From: Gracilibacillus orientalis
GTDB lineage: Bacteria; Bacillota; Bacilli; Bacillales; Amphibacillaceae
NCBI RefSeq assembly: GCF_900114645.1
Contig: NZ_FOTR01000001.1
Span: 372,001 to 436,000 of the forward strand
DNA: 64,000 nt
Direction of reading: 5' to 3'
Shown: positions 7,068 to 15,881 of the stretch, piece by piece
How the letters are laid out: each line of letters starts with the position of its first letter
How positions within the stretch are numbered: the stretch's first letter is position 1
Notes under the pieces: generated by a model
Database searches by the model: none
Seen by the model: the letters and a program-made list of their open reading frames with translations, nothing else
What the model was told of the DNA's origin: nothing
Made by a program: the position numbers and the translations under genes

Positions 7068-7440
7068 TTTCTATTTTGTCAAAGCCCACTTTTGGGTAAT
7101 AATCCATGGCGTCTGGTGCTGACAGTAAAATCAGAGCAACATGTTCATTTAGCTCTTTCTTTACCTGTTCAATTAATTGTTTACCGATTCCCTGATGCTG
7201 ATACGCTTGATCAACAGCTAAATCGGACAAATAACAGCAGTAACTGAAATCGGTCAGTCCTCTTGCCACCCCAACTATCTTTTCCTGATCCCAAGCGGTT
7301 ACTAGTACATTGGCATGGTCTAACATTTGCTGTAGGCGACCTAAATTTTCGTAAGGTCGTTTAATACCAGAAACACGAAAAATTTCTGATAAATCCCTAG
7401 GTGTTATTGTGATATCACTTTTATACATAATATTATCCAT
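7039..7440 (-). CDS. GNAT family N-acetyltransferase
   Basis: This 133-residue acetyltransferase has the acetyl-CoA motif DLAVDQAYQHQGIGKQLIEQ (about residues 72-91) and a C-terminal LLSAPDAMDYYPKVGF strand-helix typical of the family. The ATG at 7440 is preferred because GGGGGA lies about nine bases upstream. The gene follows yhaN directly, so it is probably the last well-supported gene of a yhaO-yhaN-GNAT unit. Substrate unknown. Confidence 0.85.
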   Translation of the reverse strand: MDNIMYKSDITITPRDLSEIFRVSGIKRPYENLGRLQQMLDHANVLVTAWDQEKIVGVARGLTDFSYCCYLSDLAVDQAYQHQGIGKQLIEQVKKELNEHVALILLSAPDAMDYYPKVGFDKIENGYIIKREK

Positions 7441-7454
7441 CGTACATTCCCCCA

Positions 7455-10301
7455 TTATAATATAATACTTGCTTTTGCTGTTGGATTAGCAGTGAAATAG
7501 AGTACTTGATGATCTTTGCTTAATTCTTCGACAATCTCTAATATTTTTTCTTTCCGATTAGAATCAAAATGTACGAAACCATCATCAATCAAAAACGGTA
7601 GTGCTAACCGGTTGGCTATGACATGACTTAAAGCAAAACGAATAGCTATGTATAATTGATCCTTGGTTGCCTGTGATAATTCGATCACATGAAAAACAAA
7701 ACCATCCCTGTCTTCTACAATGATCTTTTCATTATCTTCTATATATATGTGCTGATATCTGCCTAATGTCAGCTTGTTAAAATAATGACTTGCCTGTCCA
7801 AACACTTGCGGCATATATTTATGTGAATACATTGATTTTGCTTCCATTAAGTTTGTTAATGCCACTTGATAAATGGACCATTGTTTAGCTACCTCTTGTA
7901 ATTCTTCTTGTTTTAAAGCTAATTGATGCTTAAGAATGGAAACATCTTCATTTGCCTCTAACATAGCCACACTTGCTTTTTGATCACTTAATAAAGATTG
8001 TTTTTCTTTTGTTTTTTCAGTAGTTTCATTGATTGCTTGTTTGCACTCATCAAGTATGATTTGTAATGTTTTTTCATCGTCAAAATCCCCATCTGCAATT
8101 TGCTTAATCTCTTCTTCTGAGAATATCACAGCTAAGCTATCATATAACTGATTGTGTTTCTGTTGTAATGCCTGCAGTTCTTCCTTTTGCTCACCCTTTT
8201 CGATAAACGCTTCCTCTGTCTCCACTTCTGCCTTTTGTAATAATTGATTGACTTCTTGTTGATACGGTTTTTGTTTCTCTACAATAGCAGCTAGTTGTGT
8301 CTGCACTTCTGTACTTCTCGCTTGTAGTTGCGTATGCTCATTTCTTTTTGCTTGTTCCTTTTGAATAGTTGATTCCAAATCATTCATAGCTAGTGCCAGT
8401 TCATCAAAGGTTTGTTGCTGTTCCCTTTTATCCTCTTCAAGGTTATTTACTTCCGTTTCTAATTGTTTAATCTCTAAGAGCTTCTCTATTTGTGTGATCA
8501 CTTGTTGATAAAGCCTTGGCCAATAAGTCAATTCAACATTGGCCAAAAAAGGATATTGCTTTTGCTGATCAGTAATTTTTTGTTCAATTTGGCTCATACG
8601 TTCCTTTAAAAAAGAGAGCCGCTCTTCTTGCTTTAAACGTTCGTTTTGATATTTCTGCATATCTTTTTCGATTTCCGCTAATGAATGCTGGAGCTCAGAT
8701 TGCTGCTGAATAATACGCTCTCGCTTCATAATTTCCGTTTGATTCATAGTTTTTAACTGTTTCTGATCTGGCTGTAACCATTGTTTGAATGCTTGTCCAT
8801 ATAATCTAATTGCGATGTTCTGACCAATGGCAAGAACAACTGTAACAATGGACCATACTAAATCTGTTACGAAGAAAAGTCCTGCTCCTATTAAAAAACC
8901 AATAAGCATAACGAAACTGGATATTTTCAATTGCTTCTGATACGTCTGTATCCATTTATGGAATTGCGCTTGTTGTTGTGTCTGTTGTTCTGCTTGATTC
9001 ACTTGTGCTAGCTCATCTTTATATTGCTTTACCTGTTCACGTTCTAACAGTGATTGTTGCAATTGTTCTTTTTCTTCCATCAATTCCTGTGTGATTTTGG
9101 TCGTTGATGACCTATCATTTTCGGCATACTGTTTTTCTAAGATTAATTTCTCACGTTGACTGGCTAAATCTGCCCATGCTTCCTCTAAATAAAAAGGAAG
9201 TTCTGCCTCACGTAATTGATCGATTGTCACATTAATCTGCATATTTTGTAGTTTCGTGATGATTTCTTCTTCAATTGCAGTAATGCGTTTTCTAATTTGT
9301 TGGCTATCTGTTTCGATTTGATCGATTTCCTTATGTAACTTTAAACCAAGCTCGATTGTCTCTAACTTTTCATCAGGCAATAGATCCAAGCTGGTTATTC
9401 GTTGCTCGATTTCCGCTAAATTATTGCGAAGCACTTGTTCTTCACTTTTCAAAGGTAGTATCGAATCCTTCCATTCGTTTAGCCGTTTTAAACCTTCTAC
9501 CGGGAACGGAATGTTTTGATTCTGTCTTTTCAATTGAGCAGTGGTGAAATAATACTCCTGTATTAAAGCATAGTGTGTTAACCGTTTTTCGACTTGCTCT
9601 TGTCGTTTCTGGGTACTGTTTTTTTCTTGCTCCCATTGGAATAAATGCTCTTCTACTTGTTCGATTTCCGCTAATCGTCGTTGATACTGGCTTTCCTTTT
9701 CCTTGGCCTCGGTTAACTGTTTTTTCAGGTCCGCTAACTCTTGAAAAAGTTGATTAATCTCAGGCTTTTTTCCATACGGTTTAAACAAATCCGCCAGCTT
9801 TTTCTCTACTGTTTTTTCTGTATGGTAGATCCGATCTGTTCCTGTCATACCAACCGCTAATAATACTTCATGCAAAGATTCATTATCGAGATCTTGAATT
9901 TGCTTTAAATCATGGGCATCAAATGAATAGATCGACTGAAATTCTTTACGATCAATCCCTTGTAAAGCAGTTTGTAACCATTCATCATCCATTTGTGCTC
10001 CAGTCTCACCATATATAATCGCCTGGTTTTTATGCTTGCCATGTACCCGTTCTATCGTAACGGTATGATCGGTAAGTCCGGAAATAGTTAACCTTCCGCC
10101 CACAGTCGAGCCCTGTTTCGGTGTGAACCGCTCTACCTGTTTCGATTTCAAGCCAAACAACATGAATAAAATAAATTGCTGTAATGTTGTTTTGCCAGAT
10201 TCATTATCTCCAGCAATTTCAATATGACCATCCTGCTGAAAAGAAAAATGCTGATCGATCCATTTTCCAAAACCATATATATGTATGCTTTCTAATCGCA
10301 A
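7455..10301 (-). CDS. yhaN: YhaN/SbcE, SbcC-like SMC-type ATPase
   Basis: This 948-residue protein has an N-terminal Walker A (GDNESGKTT, about residues 33-41), two long coiled-coil arms (about 160-440 and 510-790) and a C-terminal signature-like ATKDQLYIAIRFA plus Walker B LPFLIDDGFVHFD. A hydrophobic hairpin of two segments at about residues 465-505 breaks the arms, as in YhaN, and could contact the membrane. YhaN pairs with YhaO in a Mre11/Rad50-like complex involved in DNA end processing. It lies three bases after yhaO, so the two are co-translated. Confidence 0.9.
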   Translation of the reverse strand: MRLESIHIYGFGKWIDQHFSFQQDGHIEIAGDNESGKTTLQQFILFMLFGLKSKQVERFTPKQGSTVGGRLTISGLTDHTVTIERVHGKHKNQAIIYGETGAQMDDEWLQTALQGIDRKEFQSIYSFDAHDLKQIQDLDNESLHEVLLAVGMTGTDRIYHTEKTVEKKLADLFKPYGKKPEINQLFQELADLKKQLTEAKEKESQYQRRLAEIEQVEEHLFQWEQEKNSTQKRQEQVEKRLTHYALIQEYYFTTAQLKRQNQNIPFPVEGLKRLNEWKDSILPLKSEEQVLRNNLAEIEQRITSLDLLPDEKLETIELGLKLHKEIDQIETDSQQIRKRITAIEEEIITKLQNMQINVTIDQLREAELPFYLEEAWADLASQREKLILEKQYAENDRSSTTKITQELMEEKEQLQQSLLEREQVKQYKDELAQVNQAEQQTQQQAQFHKWIQTYQKQLKISSFVMLIGFLIGAGLFFVTDLVWSIVTVVLAIGQNIAIRLYGQAFKQWLQPDQKQLKTMNQTEIMKRERIIQQQSELQHSLAEIEKDMQKYQNERLKQEERLSFLKERMSQIEQKITDQQKQYPFLANVELTYWPRLYQQVITQIEKLLEIKQLETEVNNLEEDKREQQQTFDELALAMNDLESTIQKEQAKRNEHTQLQARSTEVQTQLAAIVEKQKPYQQEVNQLLQKAEVETEEAFIEKGEQKEELQALQQKHNQLYDSLAVIFSEEEIKQIADGDFDDEKTLQIILDECKQAINETTEKTKEKQSLLSDQKASVAMLEANEDVSILKHQLALKQEELQEVAKQWSIYQVALTNLMEAKSMYSHKYMPQVFGQASHYFNKLTLGRYQHIYIEDNEKIIVEDRDGFVFHVIELSQATKDQLYIAIRFALSHVIANRLALPFLIDDGFVHFDSNRKEKILEIVEELSKDHQVLYFTANPTAKASIIL

Positions 10302-10304
10302 CTC

Positions 10305-11519
10305 CTATCCCTCCTTTTCATGCAGTAGTTGATCTAATAGATATTCAGCTTCTTGTTGTATCTCGATTCGATCATCCTCATCCAATTTCGATAACCATTT
10401 TCTACCTCCCATATGCTGCCATAATGGCTTGAGCGACTTTTCCAGGTCCGTTTCTTGAAATGCTGTAGTCAGCTCTTCTAAAAAATGGCCGCCGTGTTGC
10501 CATTCAGATCGTTTGGCTGCTTTCGCCCATTTATAACCGATAACATAGCTATGCATTGATTCCTGATTCAAATAGTCAATTACTTCTTTTAACTGACCAT
10601 TTGTGAACCAGAATTCCTTTTCTTCTGCTACTTGATAAAATACAAGCTGGATTAACGTTTTTCCTGTTGTAATCCTGTTTGTAACTTCTGTCAGCTGCTC
10701 AGTTAGACTTATGATATCTGTCCATTCACTAGCGTCCACTTGTATTTTTTTAAATATAATGGATGATAAAGGCAGGAACTCTAATTCCGATTTATTCTCA
10801 GATAAGGTGACAAGATAACATCCCTTCTCCCCCGTTTCCTTCGTGGAGCGTCCTTGAATATTACCTGGATAAACTACGGGTGGATTTTCCGCTACTATTT
10901 CTCGTTTATGGATATGCCCTAATGCCCAATAATCAAATCCAGCTTGTTTTAATTCTGTTAATTGAAATGGAGCATAGGCTGCATGTTCTTGTATGTTTTC
11001 ATTCCCAATACTTCCATGTAAAGTCGCAATATGAAAGCAATGATCGTCTGTTTTATGATACTCTTTTGCTTTATTTTCAAATACCGCTCGATTTTCATAA
11101 CTGAATCCATAGATTCTCGCCTGGACTTGATCATTTTTAATAAACGGCAAGGAAGTGACTGCTTCTTTATCAAAGACAAACACATTGTCAGGATAGTTGC
11201 GCGGGAATAACTGGCTGTTCAAGTAATCATGATTACCAAAAGAGAGGTACACCTTAATCTGGTGTTCTTCTAATCTTTGAAAAGCTTTCCTCAATGCCAT
11301 ATGTGCTTGCATGCTTTGTTCTTCCTGATCAAAAATATCCCCAACCAATAAAACAAAATCTACTTGATGCTGTATTGCTTGTTCAGTGAGATTATCTAAA
11401 GCTAGAAACGTACTATTTCTAATGTCTGTTAATAGATCAGTCGGAATGTTTTTCAGGCCTTTAAAAGGACTGTCTAAATGTAAATCCGCACAATGAATAA
11501 AAGAAATATCCCTTGTCAT
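10305..11519 (-). CDS. yhaO: YhaO, SbcD/Mre11-like DNA exonuclease
   Basis: The 404-residue protein has calcineurin-like metallophosphoesterase motifs in order: FIHCADLHLDSPF (about residues 6-18), VGDIFDQ (about 52), SFGNHDYL (about 86), TLHGSIG (about 160) and GHIHKREI (about 195). These ligate the two metal ions used for DNA cleavage. A C-terminal capping region follows. The ATG at 11519 has GAAGGTGAAG upstream. It is the first gene of the yhaO-yhaN operon and supplies the nuclease of the complex. Confidence 0.92.
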   Translation of the reverse strand: MTRDISFIHCADLHLDSPFKGLKNIPTDLLTDIRNSTFLALDNLTEQAIQHQVDFVLLVGDIFDQEEQSMQAHMALRKAFQRLEEHQIKVYLSFGNHDYLNSQLFPRNYPDNVFVFDKEAVTSLPFIKNDQVQARIYGFSYENRAVFENKAKEYHKTDDHCFHIATLHGSIGNENIQEHAAYAPFQLTELKQAGFDYWALGHIHKREIVAENPPVVYPGNIQGRSTKETGEKGCYLVTLSENKSELEFLPLSSIIFKKIQVDASEWTDIISLTEQLTEVTNRITTGKTLIQLVFYQVAEEKEFWFTNGQLKEVIDYLNQESMHSYVIGYKWAKAAKRSEWQHGGHFLEELTTAFQETDLEKSLKPLWQHMGGRKWLSKLDEDDRIEIQQEAEYLLDQLLHEKEG

Positions 11520-11691
11520 TTTCTTCACCTTCTTTCTTTCTCTATTGTAGCAGAGCATAAATTAGAATGCACGTTCGATTATTCGTTTCGTTGGAATTTT
11601 ATGTTAAAATAGTGATGTGGAGGTAAGGGGTGAAGTGATCGAATTTTTTATTTATTATGACCTATAAAAAACGGTTAAAGGAGACGAAATC

Positions 11692-12351
11692 TTGATAAAT
11701 AGGTTAAAAATTTTAATATTTAATCAATTACACTTTTTAAAATCTAATGATACACCACTTTGTCAAGAGTTAATTAAACAGTTCGATACGATTCATAAGC
11801 AATATATTGCAGAAGGTGATGGTTCATTAATTGAATATGATGTGGATTTTCCAAAACACTTATTTTTACAGTATTTAATCAATCATAAAGAAGTATTAGT
11901 TCATGGGTCTAACAACCCTGATATTGAGATATTTGAACCTAGAAACCAGACATTAGCCAATAACAAACCAGTAAAAGCAGTTTTTGCAGCATCTGATACT
12001 ATTTGGTCTTTTTATTTTGCTATTATTAATAAATCAGGATATCAAGGGTCATTGAAAAATTTATGTTTTTCGATTCCGACTAAAAAGGAAGTGAAGCGAT
12101 TTTATTATTTTTCCGTAAATCAGGATTTCCAAGGTGAGTATTGGCGTAATGGTACGATGTATATCCTGCCAAAGGATTCTTTTATACAAGGCGGTTCAAA
12201 AGAAGAATGGATTTGCCCCGAAAAGGTGAAACCATTGGCGAAGATCAACGTAACACCTGAAGATTTTCCTTTTTTGAATCAGGTTCGAAAACATGATGAA
12301 AATACACCTCATAATAAAGTAGTTTTGACGGCGCTGTTATGGAATAAATAA
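11692..12351 (+). CDS. Conserved hypothetical, possible ADP-ribosyltransferase-like fold
   Basis: This 219-residue protein is read from a TTG at 11692 with AAAGGAGAC eight bases upstream. No signal peptide or membrane segment. The central part has VLVHGSNNPDIEIFEPR (about residues 66-82), then VKAVFAASDTIWSFYFAII (about 94-112). The HGS...VFAASD...FYFA arrangement resembles the first two conserved strands of ADP-ribosyltransferase-like proteins (H/Y-GS, then an A/S-rich strand), but a catalytic glutamate cannot be assigned. It is followed 15 bases later by a GNAT gene and may be co-transcribed with it. Confidence 0.65.
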   Translation: MINRLKILIFNQLHFLKSNDTPLCQELIKQFDTIHKQYIAEGDGSLIEYDVDFPKHLFLQYLINHKEVLVHGSNNPDIEIFEPRNQTLANNKPVKAVFAASDTIWSFYFAIINKSGYQGSLKNLCFSIPTKKEVKRFYYFSVNQDFQGEYWRNGTMYILPKDSFIQGGSKEEWICPEKVKPLAKINVTPEDFPFLNQVRKHDENTPHNKVVLTALLWNK

Positions 12352-12366
12352 TTGAAGGATGATAAG

Positions 12367-12882
12367 ATGACTATTCAACTAATCAAGCCTACAAAAGTGT
12401 TAGAAAAAGAATATCAGGCGTTCTATCTGGAATGGAAAAGAAGTGGAGAAAAACTAATGCCTTGGATAATCAAAAAGTTCCCTGATGATATCGACCGTTT
12501 TCTACAATTTATTGATGATAATGAAAAAGGAGTAAATCTCCCAGATGGATGGGTTCCTGATTCTACTTTTTGGTTGGTAAAGGACAGATTGATTATCGGT
12601 GTCGTAAATATTAGACATCAATTAACCGAAATGCTCCTTTCTATCGGTGGTCATATCGGTTATGGTATACGTCCAAGTGAGAGAAGAAAAGGTTACGGCA
12701 CCAAAATTCTTGAGCTGGCACTACTGGAAGCAAATAAATTGGATATTAATAAAGCGCTTGTTACTTGCGATTCTGACAATATTGGTTCGCAAAAAGCTAT
12801 TTTACACAATAAAGGAATAGAAGATCAGGAATTTGTAGAGGATGACGGTACTGTTGTGAAAAGATTTTGGATTGAATTATAG
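12367..12882 (+). CDS. GNAT family N-acetyltransferase
   Basis: This 171-residue protein matches the acetyltransferases that carry an N-terminal YQAFYLEWKRSGE region and an acetyl-CoA loop (IGYGIRPSERRKGYGTKIL, about residues 98-116). A CDSDNIGSQKAILHNKG stretch (about 138-154) is typical of RimJ/RimL-like members. The ATG at 12367 has AAGGATGA upstream. The substrate is not evident. It shares a likely transcript with the preceding hypothetical gene and faces the putP terminator. Confidence 0.85.
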   Translation: MTIQLIKPTKVLEKEYQAFYLEWKRSGEKLMPWIIKKFPDDIDRFLQFIDDNEKGVNLPDGWVPDSTFWLVKDRLIIGVVNIRHQLTEMLLSIGGHIGYGIRPSERRKGYGTKILELALLEANKLDINKALVTCDSDNIGSQKAILHNKGIEDQEFVEDDGTVVKRFWIEL

Positions 12883-12927
12883 TGGGAATATCTAATGAAC
12901 GTTACAACATAAAATTTGATGAATAAA

Positions 12928-12970
12928 GAAGCAAGGAACCCATCTTTTTTCAGATATGAGCCCTTGCTTC
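12928..12970. terminator. Bidirectional terminator between the GNAT gene and putP
   Basis: GAAGCAAGG (12928-12936) pairs with CCTTGCTTC (12962-12970) around an A/T-rich loop containing a T-run. It lies between two convergent genes. Confidence 0.6.
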
Positions 12971-12986
12971 TATTATCCGTTTACCC

Positions 12987-14471
12987 TCAAGGGTTTACTT
13001 CAGTATTTTCTTCAGTGGCTTCTTTAAATTCTGCTTTCACAACTTTTGATGGATTCGTTGGGGATCCAAAAATATAACTGACGATAATGATTGCAACTGC
13101 ACCGAAAATAAAGCCTGGTACAATTTCATATAATTCATATATTCCGCCTTCAAGCTGCGACCAAATGATTACCGTTAAAGCCCCTACCACAATTCCAGCA
13201 ATTGCTCCTTTTCTAGTTGTTCTCTTCCAAAACAAGCTCAAAATGATGACTGGACCAAATGCTGCTCCAAATCCTGCCCATGCATATCCGACTAAATCCA
13301 GCACTTTGCTTTCTGGGTTTTGAGCAATTAGAACCGCAATAATCGCGATGATAATCACTGCAATCCGTCCAACCCATACCAATTCTTTTTGACCTGCATT
13401 TTTTCGAAGAATTCCTTTGTAAAAATCCTCTGCAACTGCACTAGAGGATACAAGCAATTGAGAATCAATCGTACTCATAATAGCTGATAAAATCGCGGCT
13501 AATAAAATACCTGCAATCCACGGATTAAAAAGTTCTTGTGTAAAAGCTATAAATACTGTTTCCGGGTTGTCTAAAGGCGTACCTGCAAAATAGGCAATAC
13601 CTGCAAAACCTGTAAAAATAGAACCATATAAAGCGAATACCATCCAAGACATTCCCACAAACCTAGCCTTTGGAATTTCTTTTGTAGATTTGATAGCCAT
13701 AAATCGAGTAATAATATGGGGTTGTCCAAAGTAACCTAATCCCCATGCTAATAATGAAATAATACCTATGGCTGTTGTATCTGTAAACGCGTTTAGATAA
13801 GCTGGATCTATGTTTCCAACCTTAGTAACGGCTTCATTCCATCCACCCAAAGCATTGATGGCAACAATCGGTACAATAATTAACGCTAAGAACATTAAGA
13901 TTCCTTGGAAAAAATCCGTCCAACTTACTGCTAAAAATCCTCCTAAAAATGTATACGATATAATGACGATTGCACCAATCCATAACGCAGTTTGATAGTC
14001 TATACCAAAGGATTGTTCAAATAAAATCGCTCCTCCTACAAGACCTGCTGATGTATAAAATGTAAAGAAGATCAAAATAACAAAAGCAGATACAACGCGT
14101 AGAATCCGCGATGAGTCACGAAATCGATTTTCTAAGAAGTCTGGAATAGTAATCGAATCCTGAGCAACTTCTGTGTAGGTTCTTAACCGTTTAGCAACAA
14201 ATTGCCAATTTAAATATGCCCCTACTGCTAAACCGATAGCAATCCAAATTTGATTCATTCCTCCAGCATACATAGCACCTGGCAACCCAAGCAAAAGCCA
14301 GCTACTCATATCAGATGCTCCAGCACTTAAAGCTGCTACACTTCCACCTAAATTTCGGCCACCTAAAACATAATCAGAGAGGTTATTGGTTAATCGAAAA
14401 GCAATAATTCCGATAACTAACATCGCGACTAAGTAGATAATAAACGTAACTATAGTAACAAAATCCATCAT
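12987..14471 (-). CDS. putP: Sodium/proline symporter (SSS family)
   Basis: This 494-residue protein has about 13 membrane helices and the solute:sodium symporter pattern, including YVLGGRNLGGSVAALSAGASDMSSWLLLGLPG (about residues 34-65) and the GWNEA and GYFGQPHII segments of PutP. It imports proline with sodium, as nutrient or osmoprotectant. The ATG at 14471 overlaps the stop of the upstream 36-residue ORF as ATGA, so the two are translationally coupled. The C-terminus is short and acidic. A hairpin terminator lies downstream. Confidence 0.9.
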   Translation of the reverse strand: MMDFVTIVTFIIYLVAMLVIGIIAFRLTNNLSDYVLGGRNLGGSVAALSAGASDMSSWLLLGLPGAMYAGGMNQIWIAIGLAVGAYLNWQFVAKRLRTYTEVAQDSITIPDFLENRFRDSSRILRVVSAFVILIFFTFYTSAGLVGGAILFEQSFGIDYQTALWIGAIVIISYTFLGGFLAVSWTDFFQGILMFLALIIVPIVAINALGGWNEAVTKVGNIDPAYLNAFTDTTAIGIISLLAWGLGYFGQPHIITRFMAIKSTKEIPKARFVGMSWMVFALYGSIFTGFAGIAYFAGTPLDNPETVFIAFTQELFNPWIAGILLAAILSAIMSTIDSQLLVSSSAVAEDFYKGILRKNAGQKELVWVGRIAVIIIAIIAVLIAQNPESKVLDLVGYAWAGFGAAFGPVIILSLFWKRTTRKGAIAGIVVGALTVIIWSQLEGGIYELYEIVPGFIFGAVAIIIVSYIFGSPTNPSKVVKAEFKEATEENTEVNP

Positions 14472-14578
14472 TCACTCTCTCTTTCTGTAAATAAGGTGAT
14501 TAACGATAGGAGAACAACTGATAACATTGGAATTAATAACCACCCCCATGTTGCTGCATTAATAGTTTCCTGTTCCAT
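14468..14578 (-). CDS. 36-residue symporter-associated membrane peptide
   Basis: GGTGGTG precedes the ATG at 14578. The peptide has a polar start (MEQETINAATWGW), one membrane segment (LLIPMLSVVLLSLITLF) and a charged end (TERESE). Its TGA overlaps the putP ATG in an ATGA arrangement. Short ORFs of this type are found before SSS symporters in several lineages and are annotated as small accessory proteins; I infer the same here. It is too short for most gene finders. Confidence 0.65.
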   Translation of the reverse strand: MEQETINAATWGWLLIPMLSVVLLSLITLFTERESE

Positions 14579-14784
14579 CAAAATCACCACCTATTCTGTT
14601 ATGTACATATAGTGTTTGCATCAACTTGCTTTGTATTCTTAATATTGTATTTTTTGATAGCAAACCCTTAAGATTATAGAAGAAATATGATTTTTCGTCA
14701 ACCAACGGAGAAACTAGGTCGTGAATATTTTTATTCTTAGTCCGGTGTGCTATGATGGTAAAAATAGTAAAGGAGGTTTCGTGC

Positions 14785-15735
14785 TTGATTAACGATTTTG
14801 TAAGAAAATCTTTTTATTTGAGGCAGTTGGAAGCGCTATTCGATCACCTCTCACCTCGCGACATGACAGAAAATTTGGAAAAAGCTTATGGTCGAGAATT
14901 ATCAGGTTATACCGGTGAAAAGAAATTACCGTATTATTTACATATGGTACAAAAGGAAAAAATGCTGTTGTACGGCGTCCGATTACCTTGGCAAAAACAC
15001 TTTTTCCAAATAGACAATCTATCCATTTTTCAAAAAAAGATCGTCATTTGTGAAGTCAAAAACCTGAAGGGTAGATTATCCATTAATGAAGCTAACCAAT
15101 TAGTGCAGGAACATGATGATGGAAAAATCGAGATTTATGATAATCCACTTTTACAGGCTAAATTCCAACAAGAAAAACTGGAGGCACTACTTCATTTACA
15201 CGGCTTCTCCTTTCCCCCAATTCATCCGATTGTTGTATTTACTCACTCTAGTGCAAATCTTAACTTTCATCACCCTGATATGATACCCGTTCAGCAATTG
15301 CCTGTCAGAATTAAAATCCTCCTCCAAGAACAAACAATTAATCAAGATTTTAACTATACTGAGCGCAGACACCTCATTAATTTCATTTCATCCCATCACC
15401 AAGAACGAAAAGTAAATGTACTGGACCAATTTAAAATAGAGCTTCGAAAAACAATACGAGGTGTGTTTTGTCCATCATGTCAAAATGTTAAAGCACATAG
15501 AGTTTATGGAACATGGCAATGTCCTAAGTGTGGTCGTAAAGATAAAATGATGCATGTCCAAACGCTTAGAAATTGGGTATTAATCTTCGGTCCAGTTATA
15601 ACTAATAAACAGGCTCGATGGTTTTTAGATGGCATATCAATAGACCTGACGAAAAGATTATTAAAACAATTAAACTGTCCATCAGTCGGAAGCTATCGAG
15701 ATCGAAAATATGATCTATCTAAACTATTGGATTAA
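14785..15735 (+). CDS. NERD domain protein with C-terminal zinc ribbon
   Basis: The 316-residue protein is read from a TTG with AGGAGG eight bases upstream; an upstream ATG at 14752 lies before the ribosome binding site. Residues about 40-150 form a NERD (nuclease-related) domain, with LPWQKHFFQIDNLSIFQ and VICEVKNLKGRLSI, the latter resembling the E-x-K nuclease core. A four-cysteine zinc ribbon (CPSCQNVK...CPKCGRK, about 229-252) follows. NERD proteins are thought to act on nucleic acids, but their role in Bacilli is not known. A 21-bp tandem repeat begins 17 bases after the stop. Confidence 0.82.
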   Translation: MINDFVRKSFYLRQLEALFDHLSPRDMTENLEKAYGRELSGYTGEKKLPYYLHMVQKEKMLLYGVRLPWQKHFFQIDNLSIFQKKIVICEVKNLKGRLSINEANQLVQEHDDGKIEIYDNPLLQAKFQQEKLEALLHLHGFSFPPIHPIVVFTHSSANLNFHHPDMIPVQQLPVRIKILLQEQTINQDFNYTERRHLINFISSHHQERKVNVLDQFKIELRKTIRGVFCPSCQNVKAHRVYGTWQCPKCGRKDKMMHVQTLRNWVLIFGPVITNKQARWFLDGISIDLTKRLLKQLNCPSVGSYRDRKYDLSKLLD

Positions 15736-15751
15736 AGGCCCTTTGTATTTA

Positions 15752-15835
15752 CTGGCAACTTTGGTTAGTTTACTGGCAACTACCGAGACTTCTCTGGCAA
15801 CTTTGGTTGGTTTACTGGCAACTACCTTCTATCTA
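15752..15835 (+). repeat. Four tandem 21-bp repeats
   Basis: Four units start at 15752, 15773, 15794 and 15815, each beginning CTGGCAACT. Units 1 and 3 continue TTGGTTRGTTTA; units 2 and 4 begin their tails with ACC. The array is thus two 42-bp dimers. Read from 15752 in frame it stays open (LATLVSL repeats) until a TAG at about 15836, though no start codon or ribosome site is seen. Confidence 0.9.
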
Positions 15836-15870
15836 TAGAAAAAAAGCTATTTCGCTCCATGCGAAATAGC
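15836..15870 (-). terminator. Terminator of yhaP
   Basis: GCTATTTCG pairs with CGAAATAGC (9 bp). On the minus strand the hairpin is followed by a T-run (plus-strand As 15838-15845). Confidence 0.8.
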
Positions 15871-15881
15871 TTCCCCTTTGC

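Noticed and set aside
15752-15835. CRISPR array
   Set aside because: Units are contiguous with no unique spacers and no cas genes nearby, so it is a minisatellite.
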